From: Winogradskya consettensis
GTDB lineage: Bacteria; Actinomycetota; Actinomycetes; Mycobacteriales; Micromonosporaceae
DNA length: 64,000 bases
NCBI RefSeq assembly: GCF_018332715.1
Contig: NZ_BOQP01000021.1
Location: 185,597 to 249,596 of the forward strand
Direction of reading: 5' to 3'
Shown here: piece after piece, positions 1 to 8,203 of the stretch
How positions within the stretch are numbered: position 1 is the stretch's first letter
How the letters are laid out: each line of letters begins with the position of its first letter
The notes under the pieces: generated by a model
The model's database searches: none
Told to the model about the DNA's origin: nothing
The model's input: the letters and a program-made list of their open reading frames with translations, nothing else
Position numbers and translations under genes: made by a program

Positions 1-1
1 C

Positions 2-160
2 GACTACGCCTCCCGGATCTGGGCCGGCGGCGGACAGGCGGAACTGCACATCTGGGCCGGGGGCTGGCACGGCTTCGAAACGGCTGCCAAGGCCAAGGTG
101 ACCGCAGCGGCCCGCGCGGCTCGGGAAAGCTGGATGCGCAGGATCCTCGCAGCCGGGTGA
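2..160 (+). CDS. C-terminal fragment of an alpha/beta hydrolase (HSL/esterase-like)
   Basis: Only the last 52 residues lie in the window; the frame is open at base 2 and stops with TGA at 158-160. The segment contains LHIWAGGWHGFE, which matches the region around the catalytic His (usually HxF, here WHGF) at the end of alpha/beta-hydrolase-fold-3 esterases. Two intact relatives of this family occur later in the window, near 52.8 and 56.9 kb. Substrate cannot be told. The family call rests on the short HGF context alone. Confidence 0.6.
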   Translation, partial: DYASRIWAGGGQAELHIWAGGWHGFETAAKAKVTAAARAARESWMRRILAAG

Positions 161-184
161 GACAGACCCTTCTACACTGCGGCG

Positions 185-712
185 GTGCGGACCGTGACAG
201 TGCAGGGAACCAATGGCGCGACTTGGCGGGTACGGGTGGTGTGGGAGCCACGCTGGCGGGCACTCGCCCGGCGGTTCGGTGGGTGGCGGCGCAACCGCAA
301 GAACGGGCCGGACCTCGGCGGGCTCGACCTCCCCTCCGGCAACCACTCCGGCGGCGGTGGCGGTGGCTGGGGTGACCTCGGCGACGACATCGCGATCGGC
401 ATCGCGATCATTGTCGGGATGATCGTGTTCGGGGTGCTGTTCTGGTGGTTCCTGCTTCCGCTGCTGCTGCTCGTGCTCGACGTCGTGGTCGTGGTGGTGC
501 TGCTGATCGCGGGCATCGTGGGCCGGGTGCTGTTCCGGCGGCCCTGGATCGTGGAAGCGACCGGCGATGGCGGCGCGCCGGTGGCAGCCGAGGTAGTCGG
601 CTGGCGCGCGGCGCTGCGCAGCCGGGACGAGATCGCGGACAGGCTGCGGCTCGGCTATTCGCCGCAGGACGCCGTGACGGCGGTCCAGCTGCCCGGCGCT
701 CAGAGGCTGTAG
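185..712 (+). CDS. Small membrane protein of unknown function
   Basis: 175 residues from a GTG start. The N-terminal 40 residues are basic, followed by a Gly-rich stretch (residues 51-63) and a very hydrophobic block at about 68-116 that forms two tight membrane segments, the second rich in consecutive Val. The C-terminal 60 residues look soluble and end with RDEIADRLRLGYSPQDAVTAVQ. No catalytic motif is visible. The end overlaps the end of the opposite-strand gene by 13 bases. Function unknown; the hydrophobic profile and codon pattern support a real gene. Confidence 0.7.
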   Translation: MRTVTVQGTNGATWRVRVVWEPRWRALARRFGGWRRNRKNGPDLGGLDLPSGNHSGGGGGGWGDLGDDIAIGIAIIVGMIVFGVLFWWFLLPLLLLVLDVVVVVVLLIAGIVGRVLFRRPWIVEATGDGGAPVAAEVVGWRAALRSRDEIADRLRLGYSPQDAVTAVQLPGAQRL

Positions 713-1833
713 GCGTACCTCACCCGGCGTTGGCCGTCGTAGATCGCGCGCAGCCACGGCTCGCGCACCGCGGGCAGCCGGGCCAGCGTCGCGTGGAAGG
801 CTCGCGCGTCCGGGCGGAAGGGCGTGTGCGGGTGCAACGGCAGCGGATCGTCGCGCAGAGCGTCGTCGGGCATCGCACCGGCTCCGGGGACCGGCCTGCG
901 GTCCCGGGTGAACGCGAGCCACACCCACACGTCCCACTCCAGCGGCGCCACGGGCGTGGCGCCCGGCGACGGCCACGACTCACCGGTTTGCGGATGCCGC
1001 GGAACCAGCAGGATGTCGGCCTCCGGATCGACCGGCACCCCCGGCCCGGCCATCACCACCCTCTTCTCCGGCAACCCCCGGCCGGAACCTACGGGCCGCT
1101 CCTGAACGCGATCCCCGGGCCACTCCGGGCCGGGCCACTCCGGGCCGGGCTCGAAGGGCCGCTCCTGGACGGGGAGCAGTGAGTCGAGGGAACGTTGGAA
1201 CACTTCGGTGGTGAGGCCGGCGGGCATGACGATGCGGGCGCCGTCCGCTGCCGCGACCAAGTGGGCGAGTGCCACCCCGACCGCGGCAGTCCAGCGTAGA
1301 TCCCAGTGTCCCTGCTGCTCGACCGGCGGCGTCCCCGGCCGCAGCCCCCGCAGATCGGCCCAGTCGTCGACCGGGTCGGCACCGTCCTCCCGAGCAACCA
1401 CGGCGCCGGGGTCCAGCCACACCGCCTGCCAGTACGAGCAGTCGTCGATCCGCGTCGCCACCGGCCGGCCGCACTGTTCACACCCCAGGTTCGGGCCGTC
1501 CACCCCGCCGGTGAGCCCGAGGCAGTAGCCGTCGTCACGCCCGCCGATGAGCGCCGTGCCGCGCACGTCCCCGGGTGCGATCACCACCGAGCCCGCCGGC
1601 CCGAGCGACAACGCGAAGACCGGTGCGTACAGGCCCTGCGCCTGCCCCTCGGCCTCGTCCCAATCGCGCCACGGCGATCCGGACCGGTGCGGCTCAACGG
1701 CAAAAGTGCCGGCCTCCATGAGTACGCCGAGAAAGTCATGCCACGCGTCCTGGTGAGCATGCGCGGGCAGAGCCACCCGCCGCACCGGAACGGTCAGCGC
1801 CGCGCCGCATCCCACGCACGCGAAAACTGTCAC
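700..1833 (-). CDS. Hypothetical protein with N-terminal CxxC motif
   Basis: 377 residues. I chose GTG at 1833 (protein begins MTVFACVGCGAALT) rather than the ATG pair at 1860, because a TATCCT hexamer sits six bases upstream (leaderless pattern) and this avoids overlap with the divergent gene. A CVGC pair at the N-terminus and a CEQC pair near residue 145 could bind a metal, as in zinc ribbons. The middle carries small internal duplications (VQERP twice, GPEWP twice), matching 15-bp DNA repeats at about 1110-1165. No known catalytic motif was recognised. Confidence 0.7.
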   Translation of the reverse strand: MTVFACVGCGAALTVPVRRVALPAHAHQDAWHDFLGVLMEAGTFAVEPHRSGSPWRDWDEAEGQAQGLYAPVFALSLGPAGSVVIAPGDVRGTALIGGRDDGYCLGLTGGVDGPNLGCEQCGRPVATRIDDCSYWQAVWLDPGAVVAREDGADPVDDWADLRGLRPGTPPVEQQGHWDLRWTAAVGVALAHLVAAADGARIVMPAGLTTEVFQRSLDSLLPVQERPFEPGPEWPGPEWPGDRVQERPVGSGRGLPEKRVVMAGPGVPVDPEADILLVPRHPQTGESWPSPGATPVAPLEWDVWVWLAFTRDRRPVPGAGAMPDDALRDDPLPLHPHTPFRPDARAFHATLARLPAVREPWLRAIYDGQRRVRYAYSL

Positions 1834-1868
1834 GCGCCGAGGATAGACAGGTGGCATCATCGGCGGCG

Positions 1869-2219
1869 ATGGGATTTCTCGATACGATCGCCGCCAGGGT
1901 GGCCGCCGGGTCCACAGTCGACTTCCGGCCGACCGGCTCCTCGATGGTGCCCCTGGTCCGCAGCCGCCAGCTCGTCACCGTCGCCCCGGTCGACCCCGCC
2001 AGGCTCGAGGTCGGTGACATCGTCCTGGCCAAGGTCGCCGGGACGATCTACCTGCACCTGGTGTCGGCCCTCGACCCCGGCAAGGGCCGCGTGCAGATCA
2101 GCAACAACCGCGGCCGGGTCAACGGCTGGACCACCCACCCCAGGATCTACGGCATCTGCACCGCCGTCGACGGCACCCCCCGCCCCCGCCTCACCGGCAA
2201 ACAGGCTCAACCACGCTGA
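1869..2219 (+). CDS. S24/S26-type signal-peptidase-like protein
   Basis: 116 residues from ATG 1869; an in-frame GTG at 1851 is a weaker alternative. PTGSSMVPLV at residues 21-30 is the Ser-Met box of S24/S26 peptidases, with Ser25 the likely nucleophile. It is followed by an LEVGDIVLAK segment that would carry the general base, and by YLHLVSAL. The protein is short and lacks an N-terminal membrane anchor, unlike true leader peptidases, so it may be a soluble S24-like autoprotease or a regulator. Its last residues (about from TGKQAQPR) and stop codon lie inside a 26-bp tandem repeat, so the C-terminus seems to have been rewritten by the repeat. Confidence 0.7.
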   Translation: MGFLDTIAARVAAGSTVDFRPTGSSMVPLVRSRQLVTVAPVDPARLEVGDIVLAKVAGTIYLHLVSALDPGKGRVQISNNRGRVNGWTTHPRIYGICTAVDGTPRPRLTGKQAQPR

Positions 2220-2328
2220 GCCGGCAACAGAATCGACCACGCTGAGCCGGCAAAAGAATCAACCACGCTGGGCCGGCAAGGGGCTCAACCACGCTGGGCC
2301 GGCAACAGGCTCAACCACGCTGGGCCGG
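2194..2328. repeat. 26-bp tandem repeat, about five copies
   Basis: Units begin CAACCACGCTG(A/G)GCCGGCAA and differ mainly in their last six bases (CAGAAT, AAGAAT, GGGGCT, CAGGCT). Starts fall at about 2208, 2234, 2260, 2286 and 2312, with a partial unit before. The first unit carries the stop codon of the preceding gene. There are no unique spacers between copies, so this is not a CRISPR array. The bases from the repeat to 2440 hold no gene I can support. Confidence 0.9.
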
Positions 2329-2440
2329 TCGTGCCGAGGTGTCATCCTCGAAACTCGTGCACGGCCGACCGGCCGGCCTTGGCAGCCGTCTCGGCCCGGT
2401 CAGAACCACCGCACCGGGAGCGGTCAGCCCATGGGCTGGC

Positions 2441-2857
2441 TCACTGGTCGCGATCGTCAAGGACACGTTCCCATTCGCCGATCAGGCCGACCGCGAGCGA
2501 TTCGTCCATCCGGCCACCGTCGATCCTGCCGATCGGCTCGCCCGCGAAATCGACGGCGAACGGCACGTCGTGGTCGCCGGAGACGCGGCAGATCTCGACG
2601 AGGAGGTCCTTGGCCTCATCCAGGTGGGCACGGTCGATCGTGCGATCCAGCCACTCGCCCCATGGCGGTCGCGCGGTGGAGATCGACAGCACGAACCCCA
2701 GCGAGCGGCCGTCGTCGAGCAACTCAGGTGGTCCGAGTATCCATTTCCGCCGGTCGGCCATGTGCTGGGACGACGCTCGCAACGCATCGGCGACCGACGC
2801 AGTTGCCGCCCGTTCCGTCGAGGCAACCAGTTGATCGATCGGATGATGCTCGTGCAT
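2441..2857 (-). CDS. Hypothetical protein (138 aa)
   Basis: Starts at ATG 2857 (MHEHHPIDQLVAST) and looks soluble, with mixed alpha/beta composition. WGEWLDRTIDRAHLDEAKDLLVEICRV suggests helices in the middle, followed by VPFAVDFAGEPIGRI. There are no membrane segments or recognisable catalytic motif. It lies downstream of the LLM oxidoreductase on the same strand but is separated from it by a strong hairpin, so it probably has its own promoter. Not recognised. Confidence 0.65.
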   Translation of the reverse strand: MHEHHPIDQLVASTERAATASVADALRASSQHMADRRKWILGPPELLDDGRSLGFVLSISTARPPWGEWLDRTIDRAHLDEAKDLLVEICRVSGDHDVPFAVDFAGEPIGRIDGGRMDESLAVGLIGEWERVLDDRDQ

Positions 2858-2883
2858 TTAACCCCCCATCGGACAGGAGCACC

Positions 2884-2922
2884 GCCAGCTCACCGGTGTC
2901 GCTGAGGTACCGGTGAGCTGGC
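2884..2922 (-). terminator. 14-bp-stem hairpin downstream of the LLM oxidoreductase
   Basis: GCCAGCTCACCGGT (2884-2897) and ACCGGTGAGCTGGC (2909-2922) form a perfect 14-bp stem with an 11-base loop. It sits 34 bases after the stop of the minus-strand oxidoreductase gene. No long T run follows, which is usual for actinomycete terminators. Confidence 0.65.
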
Positions 2923-2956
2923 GCCGATGGAGTATCAACCACTACCCGCCGCACGC

Positions 2957-3913
2957 TCAGCGCAGGGCGGGGAGGACCTTCGCGCCGAAGGTTTCGATGA
3001 AGTCGGTGAGGTCCTGGCCGACGTGGTGCAGGTAGATGCGGTCGAAGCCGAGCTCCTCGTAGCCGCGTAGCCAGGTGATGTGCTGGTCCAGGTCGGCGGA
3101 GATGTTGACGACCTTGCGGACCTCGTCGAGGGTGACGTGTTCGGAGATGACGTCGAAGTGTTCGGCGGTTTCGAGGTCCCAGCAGATGGGGGGCGGGAAG
3201 ATGTTGCTGCGCCACTGGTCGTGGGCGATGCGTTCGGCTTCGGCCTGGGTGGGGGCCCAGCTGAGGTGGACCTGGAGCGAGATCGGGCCGCGGCCGCCGT
3301 TGTCGCGGTAGGCGGCGATCATGGCGCGCAGGTGTTCCTCCGGCGCGTTGACGGTGACCAGGCCGTCGGCCCAGGTGGCGCACCAGGCGGCTGTTTCGAC
3401 GCTGACCGCGGCGCCGATCAGGGGTGGGGTGATCTCCGGGCGGGTCCACAGTTTCGCGCGGTCGACCTTGATGACACCCTCGCGGGTGACCTCCTTGCCT
3501 TCGAGCAGGCCGCGGATCACGTCGACGCTCGCGAGCAGGCGGGCGTTGCGGACGTCCTTGCGGGGCCACGGCTCGCCGGTGATGTGCTCGTTGCTGTATT
3601 CGCCGCTGCCCATCGCGGCCCAGAAACGGCCCGGGTACATCGTGCCGAGCGTGCCGATGGCCTGCGCGATGATCGCCGGGTGGTAGCGCTGGCCGGGGGC
3701 GTTGACCACGCCGAAGCTGAGGTTGGTGGCCTGCAGCGCGGCACCGAGCCACGACCAGGCGAAGGCGGACTGTCCCTGGCGCTCGCTCCACGGGGAGAAG
3801 TGGTCGGAGCACATGGCCGCGTCGAAACCGGCGCGTTCGGCGGCCACCACGGCGTTCAGCAGGTCGGTGGGCGGGATCTGCTCGTGGGAGCAGTGAATTC
3901 CGTAGTCCGTCAT
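2957..3913 (-). CDS. LLM-class flavin-dependent oxidoreductase (TIGR03885-like)
   Basis: 318 residues with the TIM-barrel layout of luciferase-like monooxygenases. The N-terminal IHCSHEQIPPTDLL and GFDAAMCSDHFSPW resemble the subgroup described as probable non-F420 flavinoid oxidoreductases. RYHPAIIAQAIGTLGTMYPG and WAAMGSGEYSNEHITG are the usual strand and cofactor-loop segments. Substrate unknown. The start at ATG 3913 gives the expected N-terminal beta strand. Transcribed divergently from the VOC gene, with 57 bases between the starts. It ends before a hairpin. A second LLM enzyme of a different subgroup occurs at 47.6 kb. Confidence 0.85.
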   Translation of the reverse strand: MTDYGIHCSHEQIPPTDLLNAVVAAERAGFDAAMCSDHFSPWSERQGQSAFAWSWLGAALQATNLSFGVVNAPGQRYHPAIIAQAIGTLGTMYPGRFWAAMGSGEYSNEHITGEPWPRKDVRNARLLASVDVIRGLLEGKEVTREGVIKVDRAKLWTRPEITPPLIGAAVSVETAAWCATWADGLVTVNAPEEHLRAMIAAYRDNGGRGPISLQVHLSWAPTQAEAERIAHDQWRSNIFPPPICWDLETAEHFDVISEHVTLDEVRKVVNISADLDQHITWLRGYEELGFDRIYLHHVGQDLTDFIETFGAKVLPALR

Positions 3914-3970
3914 ACGGGCTGTTCATACCCGGCTCGCACGCCCGGCAACCCGGGGTCATAACTTAAGGGC

Positions 3971-4624
3971 ATGATTCGCTGGGTGTACGCGGTGATCGAA
4001 CGGCCGGCCGGACAGCTCGACGCCGCAACAGCGTTCTGGTCCGCGGTCACCGGCACCCACCGGTTGCACCGCGATGACGCCGACGACTGGCTCGAGGTGC
4101 GGGAGGGGGACGGGGGCGCCCGGCTGCGCTTCGCCTGCGACGACGTGCCCGCGCTGGTGGCGGCCGCGATCCGGCTGGGCGCGACGACCACCGTCGAGCC
4201 GCACGTGCTGCGCTCCCCCGCCGGGCTGGCGTTCGAGGTCACGCACTGGGAGGGCGAGACGCGGTTGCTGCCTGCCGGCGCGAGCAGCCATCTCGATCAG
4301 GTGTGCCTGGACGTCGCGCTCACGGCGTACCCGTCGGAGCTTGATTTTTGGGGTGAGCTCACCGGATGGCAGCTGCAGTCGTTTCCGCCGCAGTTTCATC
4401 GGCTGGTGCGCCCGCAGGGCATTCCCGTGCAGATCCTGCTGCAGTGCACGGACGACGGCTCCACCAAGGCGCACCTCGACATCGCCAGCGCCGACGCGGA
4501 GGGCGACCGCCGCCGTCATGAGGCGCTCGGTGCGACCCTCGTGCAGGACTTTCCCGAGTGGATCACCATGCGCGATCCGGCCGCCGGCATCTACTGCCTG
4601 ACCAGGAGGAATCCCCGTGACTGA
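3971..4624 (+). CDS. VOC (glyoxalase-like) family protein
   Basis: 217 residues in two similar halves, as in two-module VOC proteins: WVYAVIERPAGQLDAATAFW with LRFACDDVPALVAAA, then LDQVCLDVALTAYPSELDFW with DGSTKAHLDIASAD. The second half ends GATLVQDFPEWITMRDPAAG, close to the usual WxxMxDPxGN end motif. The role could be isomerase, dioxygenase or metabolite binding; metal ligands were not assigned. The stop overlaps the next start by eight bases, so translation is probably coupled to the nucleoside hydrolase. Confidence 0.8.
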   Translation: MIRWVYAVIERPAGQLDAATAFWSAVTGTHRLHRDDADDWLEVREGDGGARLRFACDDVPALVAAAIRLGATTTVEPHVLRSPAGLAFEVTHWEGETRLLPAGASSHLDQVCLDVALTAYPSELDFWGELTGWQLQSFPPQFHRLVRPQGIPVQILLQCTDDGSTKAHLDIASADAEGDRRRHEALGATLVQDFPEWITMRDPAAGIYCLTRRNPRD

Positions 4625-5540
4625 CGCTTTCTACCTCGACTGTGACACCGGTGTGGACGACGCGCTGGCGATCGCGCTGCTGCTGCACAGCCCGGGGGTC
4701 GAGCTGCTCGGCGTCGGCACGGTCAGCGGCAACACCAGCGCCGGGCAGGCCGCCCGGAACACCCTCGACGTGCTGGCGCTGGGCGGACGTCCGGGCGTAC
4801 CCGTCGCGGTCGGGGCGCACCACCCACTCGAGGGAGTCTTCGCAGGCGGCGCGACCGTCGTCCATGGTGGCAACGGTATCGGCGGGGTCGAGTTGCCGCG
4901 CTCCCCGGACGAACCGGTCCCGGCGCATGCGGTGGATCTGCTGCTCACCCTGGCCCGGGCCCGCCCCGGCGAGCTGCGCATCCTCGCGACCGGCCCGCTC
5001 ACCAACCTCGCGCTGGCGCTGCGCCGCGAGCCCCGCCTGCCGCACCTCGTCCGCGACGTGACGATCATGGGCGGTGCCGTGCGGGTGCCCGGCAACATCA
5101 CCCCGCACGCCGAGGCCAACATCGCCAACGACCCGGAAGCCGCCGCCGAGGTCCTGGAAGCACCCTGGCCGGTGACCCTGGTCCCGCTCGACGTGACCCT
5201 GGAGCACCGCTTCCAGATCAAGGACCAGGAAGCACTGCGTGCGCACGGTACGCCCCTCAGCGCCGCGATCGCCGACATGCTCACGGCCTACTACGACTTC
5301 TACGAGCCCCTGCTCACGATCCGCGAGGTCCCCCAGCACGACGCCCTCGCCGCCGCGGTGGCAACGGGCGCCGTCACGCCCGCCGACGCGCCGATGCTCG
5401 GCCTGCGGGTGGAACTCGACGGCGACGAGCGGGGCCGGCTCGTCGAGGACCCTTCGGTGGCCGCCCGGACCCGGGTCATCCTCAGCCTCACGTCGGAAGC
5501 CGCGCCCGTCATACTCTCGCTCGCCGCGGGCCCGCGGTAG
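4617..5540 (+). CDS. Inosine-uridine preferring nucleoside hydrolase
   Basis: 307 residues from GTG 4617. The calcium-binding motif is D8-C-D10-T-G-V-D14-D15 followed by ALAIALLL, with Thr instead of the usual Pro at position 11. TVSGNTSAGQAARNT and ILATGPLTNLALAL are family segments, VTIMGGAVRVPGNITPHAEANIANDPEAA is described by its positions 156-184 (substrate loop), and PQHDALAAAVA near the end supplies the C-terminal His-Asp. It should split purine or pyrimidine ribonucleosides into base and ribose. It overlaps the VOC gene, so they form a two-gene unit, ending in a 29-bp repeat region. Confidence 0.93.
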   Translation: MTDAFYLDCDTGVDDALAIALLLHSPGVELLGVGTVSGNTSAGQAARNTLDVLALGGRPGVPVAVGAHHPLEGVFAGGATVVHGGNGIGGVELPRSPDEPVPAHAVDLLLTLARARPGELRILATGPLTNLALALRREPRLPHLVRDVTIMGGAVRVPGNITPHAEANIANDPEAAAEVLEAPWPVTLVPLDVTLEHRFQIKDQEALRAHGTPLSAAIADMLTAYYDFYEPLLTIREVPQHDALAAAVATGAVTPADAPMLGLRVELDGDERGRLVEDPSVAARTRVILSLTSEAAPVILSLAAGPR

Positions 5541-5541
5541 C

Positions 5542-5615
5542 CACTGCCCGCGCCCGGTCGCCGCGGCTCTCACTGCACGCGTCCGGTCGCCGCGATCTTT
5601 ACTGCACGCGCAGGG
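5542..5615. repeat. 29-bp imperfect tandem repeat between convergent genes
   Basis: Copies start at 5542, 5571 and 5600 with CACTGCCCGCGCCCGG, CACTGCACGCGTCCGG and TACTGCACGCGCAGGG; the third is partial. The last copy covers the stop codon and final residues (RVQ) of the minus-strand SDR gene, so the array appears to have grown from that gene end into the intergenic space. No terminator hairpin is obvious here. Confidence 0.8.
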
Positions 5616-6342
5616 AGGTCATGCCGCCGTCGACGCGGAGGATCGCGCCGGTTGTCGAGGCGGCGAGGGGTGAGGCGAGGGAGGCGACGGCGTGGGCGAT
5701 CTCGTCGGCCGTGACCAGGCGGCCGAGCGGCTGACGGGCCCGGAGCGCGGCCGCGGCGGCGGCCGGGTCCTCGGCGGCACCGAGCAGCCGGCCGACCCAC
5801 GGTGTGTCGGTGGTGCCGGGGGCGACGGCGTTGACCCGGATCCCCTCGGCGACGTGGTCCGCGGCCATCGCGAGGGTGAGGGCCAGGACCGCGCCCTTGC
5901 TCGCGCTGTAGAGGGCCCGCTGCCGCACGCCAACGAACGCCACCGCCGAGCACATGTTCACGATCACCGGGCTCGACGACCCGCGCAGGTGCGGGAGTGC
6001 GGCCCGCGACACCCGGGCGATCCCGGTGACGTTCACGTCGAGGACCCGGGCCCACTCGGCGTCGTCGTTGGCGCCGACGTCGCCGGTGGCACCGATCCCG
6101 GCGTTGTTGACCACGATGTCGATGCCGCCGAGCTGCTCGGCGACGCCGGCCACGGCCCGGTCGACCGCCGCGGTGTCGGTGATGTCGCAGTCCAGGGCGA
6201 GCAGGCCGGCCGGGGCCTTGCCCGCTTCGCGATCGAGCACCGCGACCCGTGCACCCCGATGGTGCAGCAGCGTCGCGGTCGCCGCGCCGATGCCGCCGGC
6301 ACCACCGGTGACGACGGCCACGAGACCCTGGAACTCGTTCAT
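5599..6342 (-). CDS. SDR-family dehydrogenase, probable 2-keto-3-deoxy-acid or sugar dehydrogenase
   Basis: 247 residues of classical SDR: TGGAGGIG at 12-19, DCDITD at 51-56, NNAG at 79-82, catalytic Ser132 (NMCSA), Tyr145 and Lys149 (YSASK), and VAPGTTDTPWV after it. It is the last gene of the overlapping minus-strand unit. In the non-phosphorylative sugar-acid routes where an FAH-type enzyme hydrolyses a 2,4-diketo-3-deoxy acid, an SDR makes that diketo acid, so this is the preferred role. It could instead oxidise the starting sugar. Its start overlaps the alcohol dehydrogenase stop (ATGA). Confidence 0.85.
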   Translation of the reverse strand: MNEFQGLVAVVTGGAGGIGAATATLLHHRGARVAVLDREAGKAPAGLLALDCDITDTAAVDRAVAGVAEQLGGIDIVVNNAGIGATGDVGANDDAEWARVLDVNVTGIARVSRAALPHLRGSSSPVIVNMCSAVAFVGVRQRALYSASKGAVLALTLAMAADHVAEGIRVNAVAPGTTDTPWVGRLLGAAEDPAAAAAALRARQPLGRLVTADEIAHAVASLASPLAASTTGAILRVDGGMTSLRVQ

Positions 6343-7358
6343 GATGTCCCCCGTAGTCGCGGATCGATGTGGACCTTCGGGCCCGCACCCGAAGTGTGCT
6401 GCCCGGCCAGAAAAGATCCGGCTTCGTCGAGACCGACGGTGGCGGCGACGAGCGGGCGCGGATCGACGACGCCGGCGGCGTACGCGGCGATGGTGTCCTC
6501 CAGGCCCGGGGAGGCGGAGAGGATGCCGACGGCGGTGACGTCCTTGAGCGCCAGGCGGCGGGTGTCGATGAGGCTCGGGCTGGCCGCGAGCCCGATGTAG
6601 ACGAGCCGGCCGGCCGGTTCGACCAGGTCGAGCGCGCGGGCCGGCAGCGGGGCGGCGTTCGAGGCGTCGACCACGGCGTCGTACGGCAGGTCGGGGAGCT
6701 GGTCCTCGGTCCAGGCGTGCTCGAAGCCGATCGACCGGGCGAAGTCCAGCGATTGCGGGGTGCGGCCCAGCAGGTGCACCTCGGCGCCGGCCGCCCGGGC
6801 GAACATCGCGGTGAGCAGCCCGATCGTGCCCGGCCCGAGGATCAGGGCGCGGTCACCGGCGCCCACCGCGGCGGCCTGCGCGGCCCGCCACGCGTTGCCG
6901 CCGGGTTCGACGAGAGCGCCGAGGACCCAGTCGACGGCGTCGGGCAGGTGGTGCAGCGAGGTGGCCGGGACCGCGAGCTGCTCGGCGAGCGCGCCGGGGC
7001 GGCCGCCGCGGATGCCTACCTCCTCGCGCTGCTCGCAGACGTGCTGGTGGCCGCGCAGGCAGCGCCGGCAGGTCCCGTCGCCGAGCATGGTGTCGCCCAT
7101 GACCCGTCGGCCGAGCCAGCCGGGGTCGACGCCGACGCCGAGGGCGGTGACCGTCCCGGACCATTCGTGGCCGAGCCGCATCGGGAACCGGGCGTGCCCG
7201 TCGTGCAGGTACGACATCTCGCCGGTGAAGAACTCCAGGTCGGTGCCGCAGATACCGACCCGCTCCACGTCGACGACGGCCTCGCCCGGCGCCGGCTGCG
7301 GCGGCGGGACGTCCTGAACAGCGCCGACGCCCGGCGCGGTGAGTACAAAAGCTCTCAT
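6339..7358 (-). CDS. Zinc-dependent alcohol/sugar dehydrogenase (MDR family)
   Basis: 339 residues from ATG 7358. Catalytic zinc ligands are C37 (GICGTD), H64 and E65 (GHEWSG); the nucleotide site is LGPGTIGLL. Three structural-zinc cysteines are visible (C97, C100, C108). The position of the usual first one is Asp94, so that site is atypical. As a sorbitol- or threonine-dehydrogenase-like enzyme next to a lactonase and a sugar-acid dehydratase, it may oxidise the starting sugar or polyol. It overlaps the FAH gene upstream and the SDR downstream by four bases each, so all are probably co-translated. Confidence 0.87.
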   Translation of the reverse strand: MRAFVLTAPGVGAVQDVPPPQPAPGEAVVDVERVGICGTDLEFFTGEMSYLHDGHARFPMRLGHEWSGTVTALGVGVDPGWLGRRVMGDTMLGDGTCRRCLRGHQHVCEQREEVGIRGGRPGALAEQLAVPATSLHHLPDAVDWVLGALVEPGGNAWRAAQAAAVGAGDRALILGPGTIGLLTAMFARAAGAEVHLLGRTPQSLDFARSIGFEHAWTEDQLPDLPYDAVVDASNAAPLPARALDLVEPAGRLVYIGLAASPSLIDTRRLALKDVTAVGILSASPGLEDTIAAYAAGVVDPRPLVAATVGLDEAGSFLAGQHTSGAGPKVHIDPRLRGTS

Positions 7359-8203
7359 CGGGGCGCGATCACGTTCTGCCGCTGCGAACCCAGGCCCTGG
7401 ATGCCGAGCTCCATCACGTCGCCGGGCCGCAGCCACACCTGCGGGGTGAAGCCCATGCCGACGCCCGGCGGGGTTCCCGTGTTGATGAGGTCGCCGGGCT
7501 CGAGGACCATGAACTGGCTCAGGTAGTGGACCATGAAGTATGGGTCGAACACCATCGTCCTCGTGTTGCCGGACTGGCGGCGGGTGCCGTTGAGGTCGAG
7601 CCACATGTCGAGGGCGAGCACGTCACCGATCTCGTCCGGGGTCACCAGCCACGGGCCCGCCGGGTTGAACGTCTCCGCGGACTTGCCCTTGCTCCACTGC
7701 CCGGAACGCTCCATCTGGAACGCGCGCTCGCTGACGTCGTTGACCACGGTGTAGCCGGCGATCGCGTCGCGGGCCTCGGCGACGTCGTCGAGGTAGCTCG
7801 TGCGGCGGCCGATGACGATGCCGAGCTCGACCTCCCAGTCCGGCTTGGTCGAGCCGCGCGGGATGCGTACGTCATCGTTGGGGCCGATGAGGGTGTTGGG
7901 GGACTTGGTGAACAGGATCGGCTCGGACGGCACCGCCTGGCCCGTCTCCTCCGCGTGGTCGCGGTAGTTGAGGCCGATGCACAGGATCTGATGCGGCCGC
8001 GCGATCGGCGCGCCGATGCGTTCCCCGGCGAACGGGGTCGGTGTCCCGGCGGCGACCAGCGGGGCGATCCGCTCGATCCCGCCGCCGGCGAAGAACTCCT
8101 CGTCGAAGTCGTCCACCAGGTCGGACAGGTCGACGTAACTGGTGTCGTCGACGCGGGCCACGGGCTTCTCGGCGCCGGGGGCACCGATGCGCATCAGGTA
8201 CAC
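7355..8203 (-). CDS. Fumarylacetoacetate hydrolase family protein, probable 2,4-diketo-3-deoxy-acid hydrolase
   Basis: 282 residues. The FAH fold is shown by ILCIGLNYRDHAEE, EPILFTKSPNTLIGP, WEVELGIVIG (metal-binding Glu pair), VVNDVSERAFQ and GDLINTGTPPGVG. The GTG start at 8203 has an AGGAG eight bases upstream; ATG 8194 would be too far from it. The linked SDR, lactonase and dehydratase suggest it cleaves a 2,4-diketo-3-deoxy sugar acid to pyruvate and a short hydroxy acid, as in L-fucose, L-rhamnose or pentose non-phosphorylative pathways. The exact sugar is not decided by the sequence. Confidence 0.88.
   Translation of the reverse strand: MYLMRIGAPGAEKPVARVDDTSYVDLSDLVDDFDEEFFAGGGIERIAPLVAAGTPTPFAGERIGAPIARPHQILCIGLNYRDHAEETGQAVPSEPILFTKSPNTLIGPNDDVRIPRGSTKPDWEVELGIVIGRRTSYLDDVAEARDAIAGYTVVNDVSERAFQMERSGQWSKGKSAETFNPAGPWLVTPDEIGDVLALDMWLDLNGTRRQSGNTRTMVFDPYFMVHYLSQFMVLEPGDLINTGTPPGVGMGFTPQVWLRPGDVMELGIQGLGSQRQNVIAPR

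Noticed and set aside
2194..2328. Possible CRISPR array
   Set aside because: Copies are head-to-tail without unique spacers, and there are no cas genes.
3080..3961. Plus-strand open frame opposite the LLM oxidoreductase
   Set aside because: Asp/Gly/Val-rich shadow; the minus-strand frame has the LLM motifs and a normal start.
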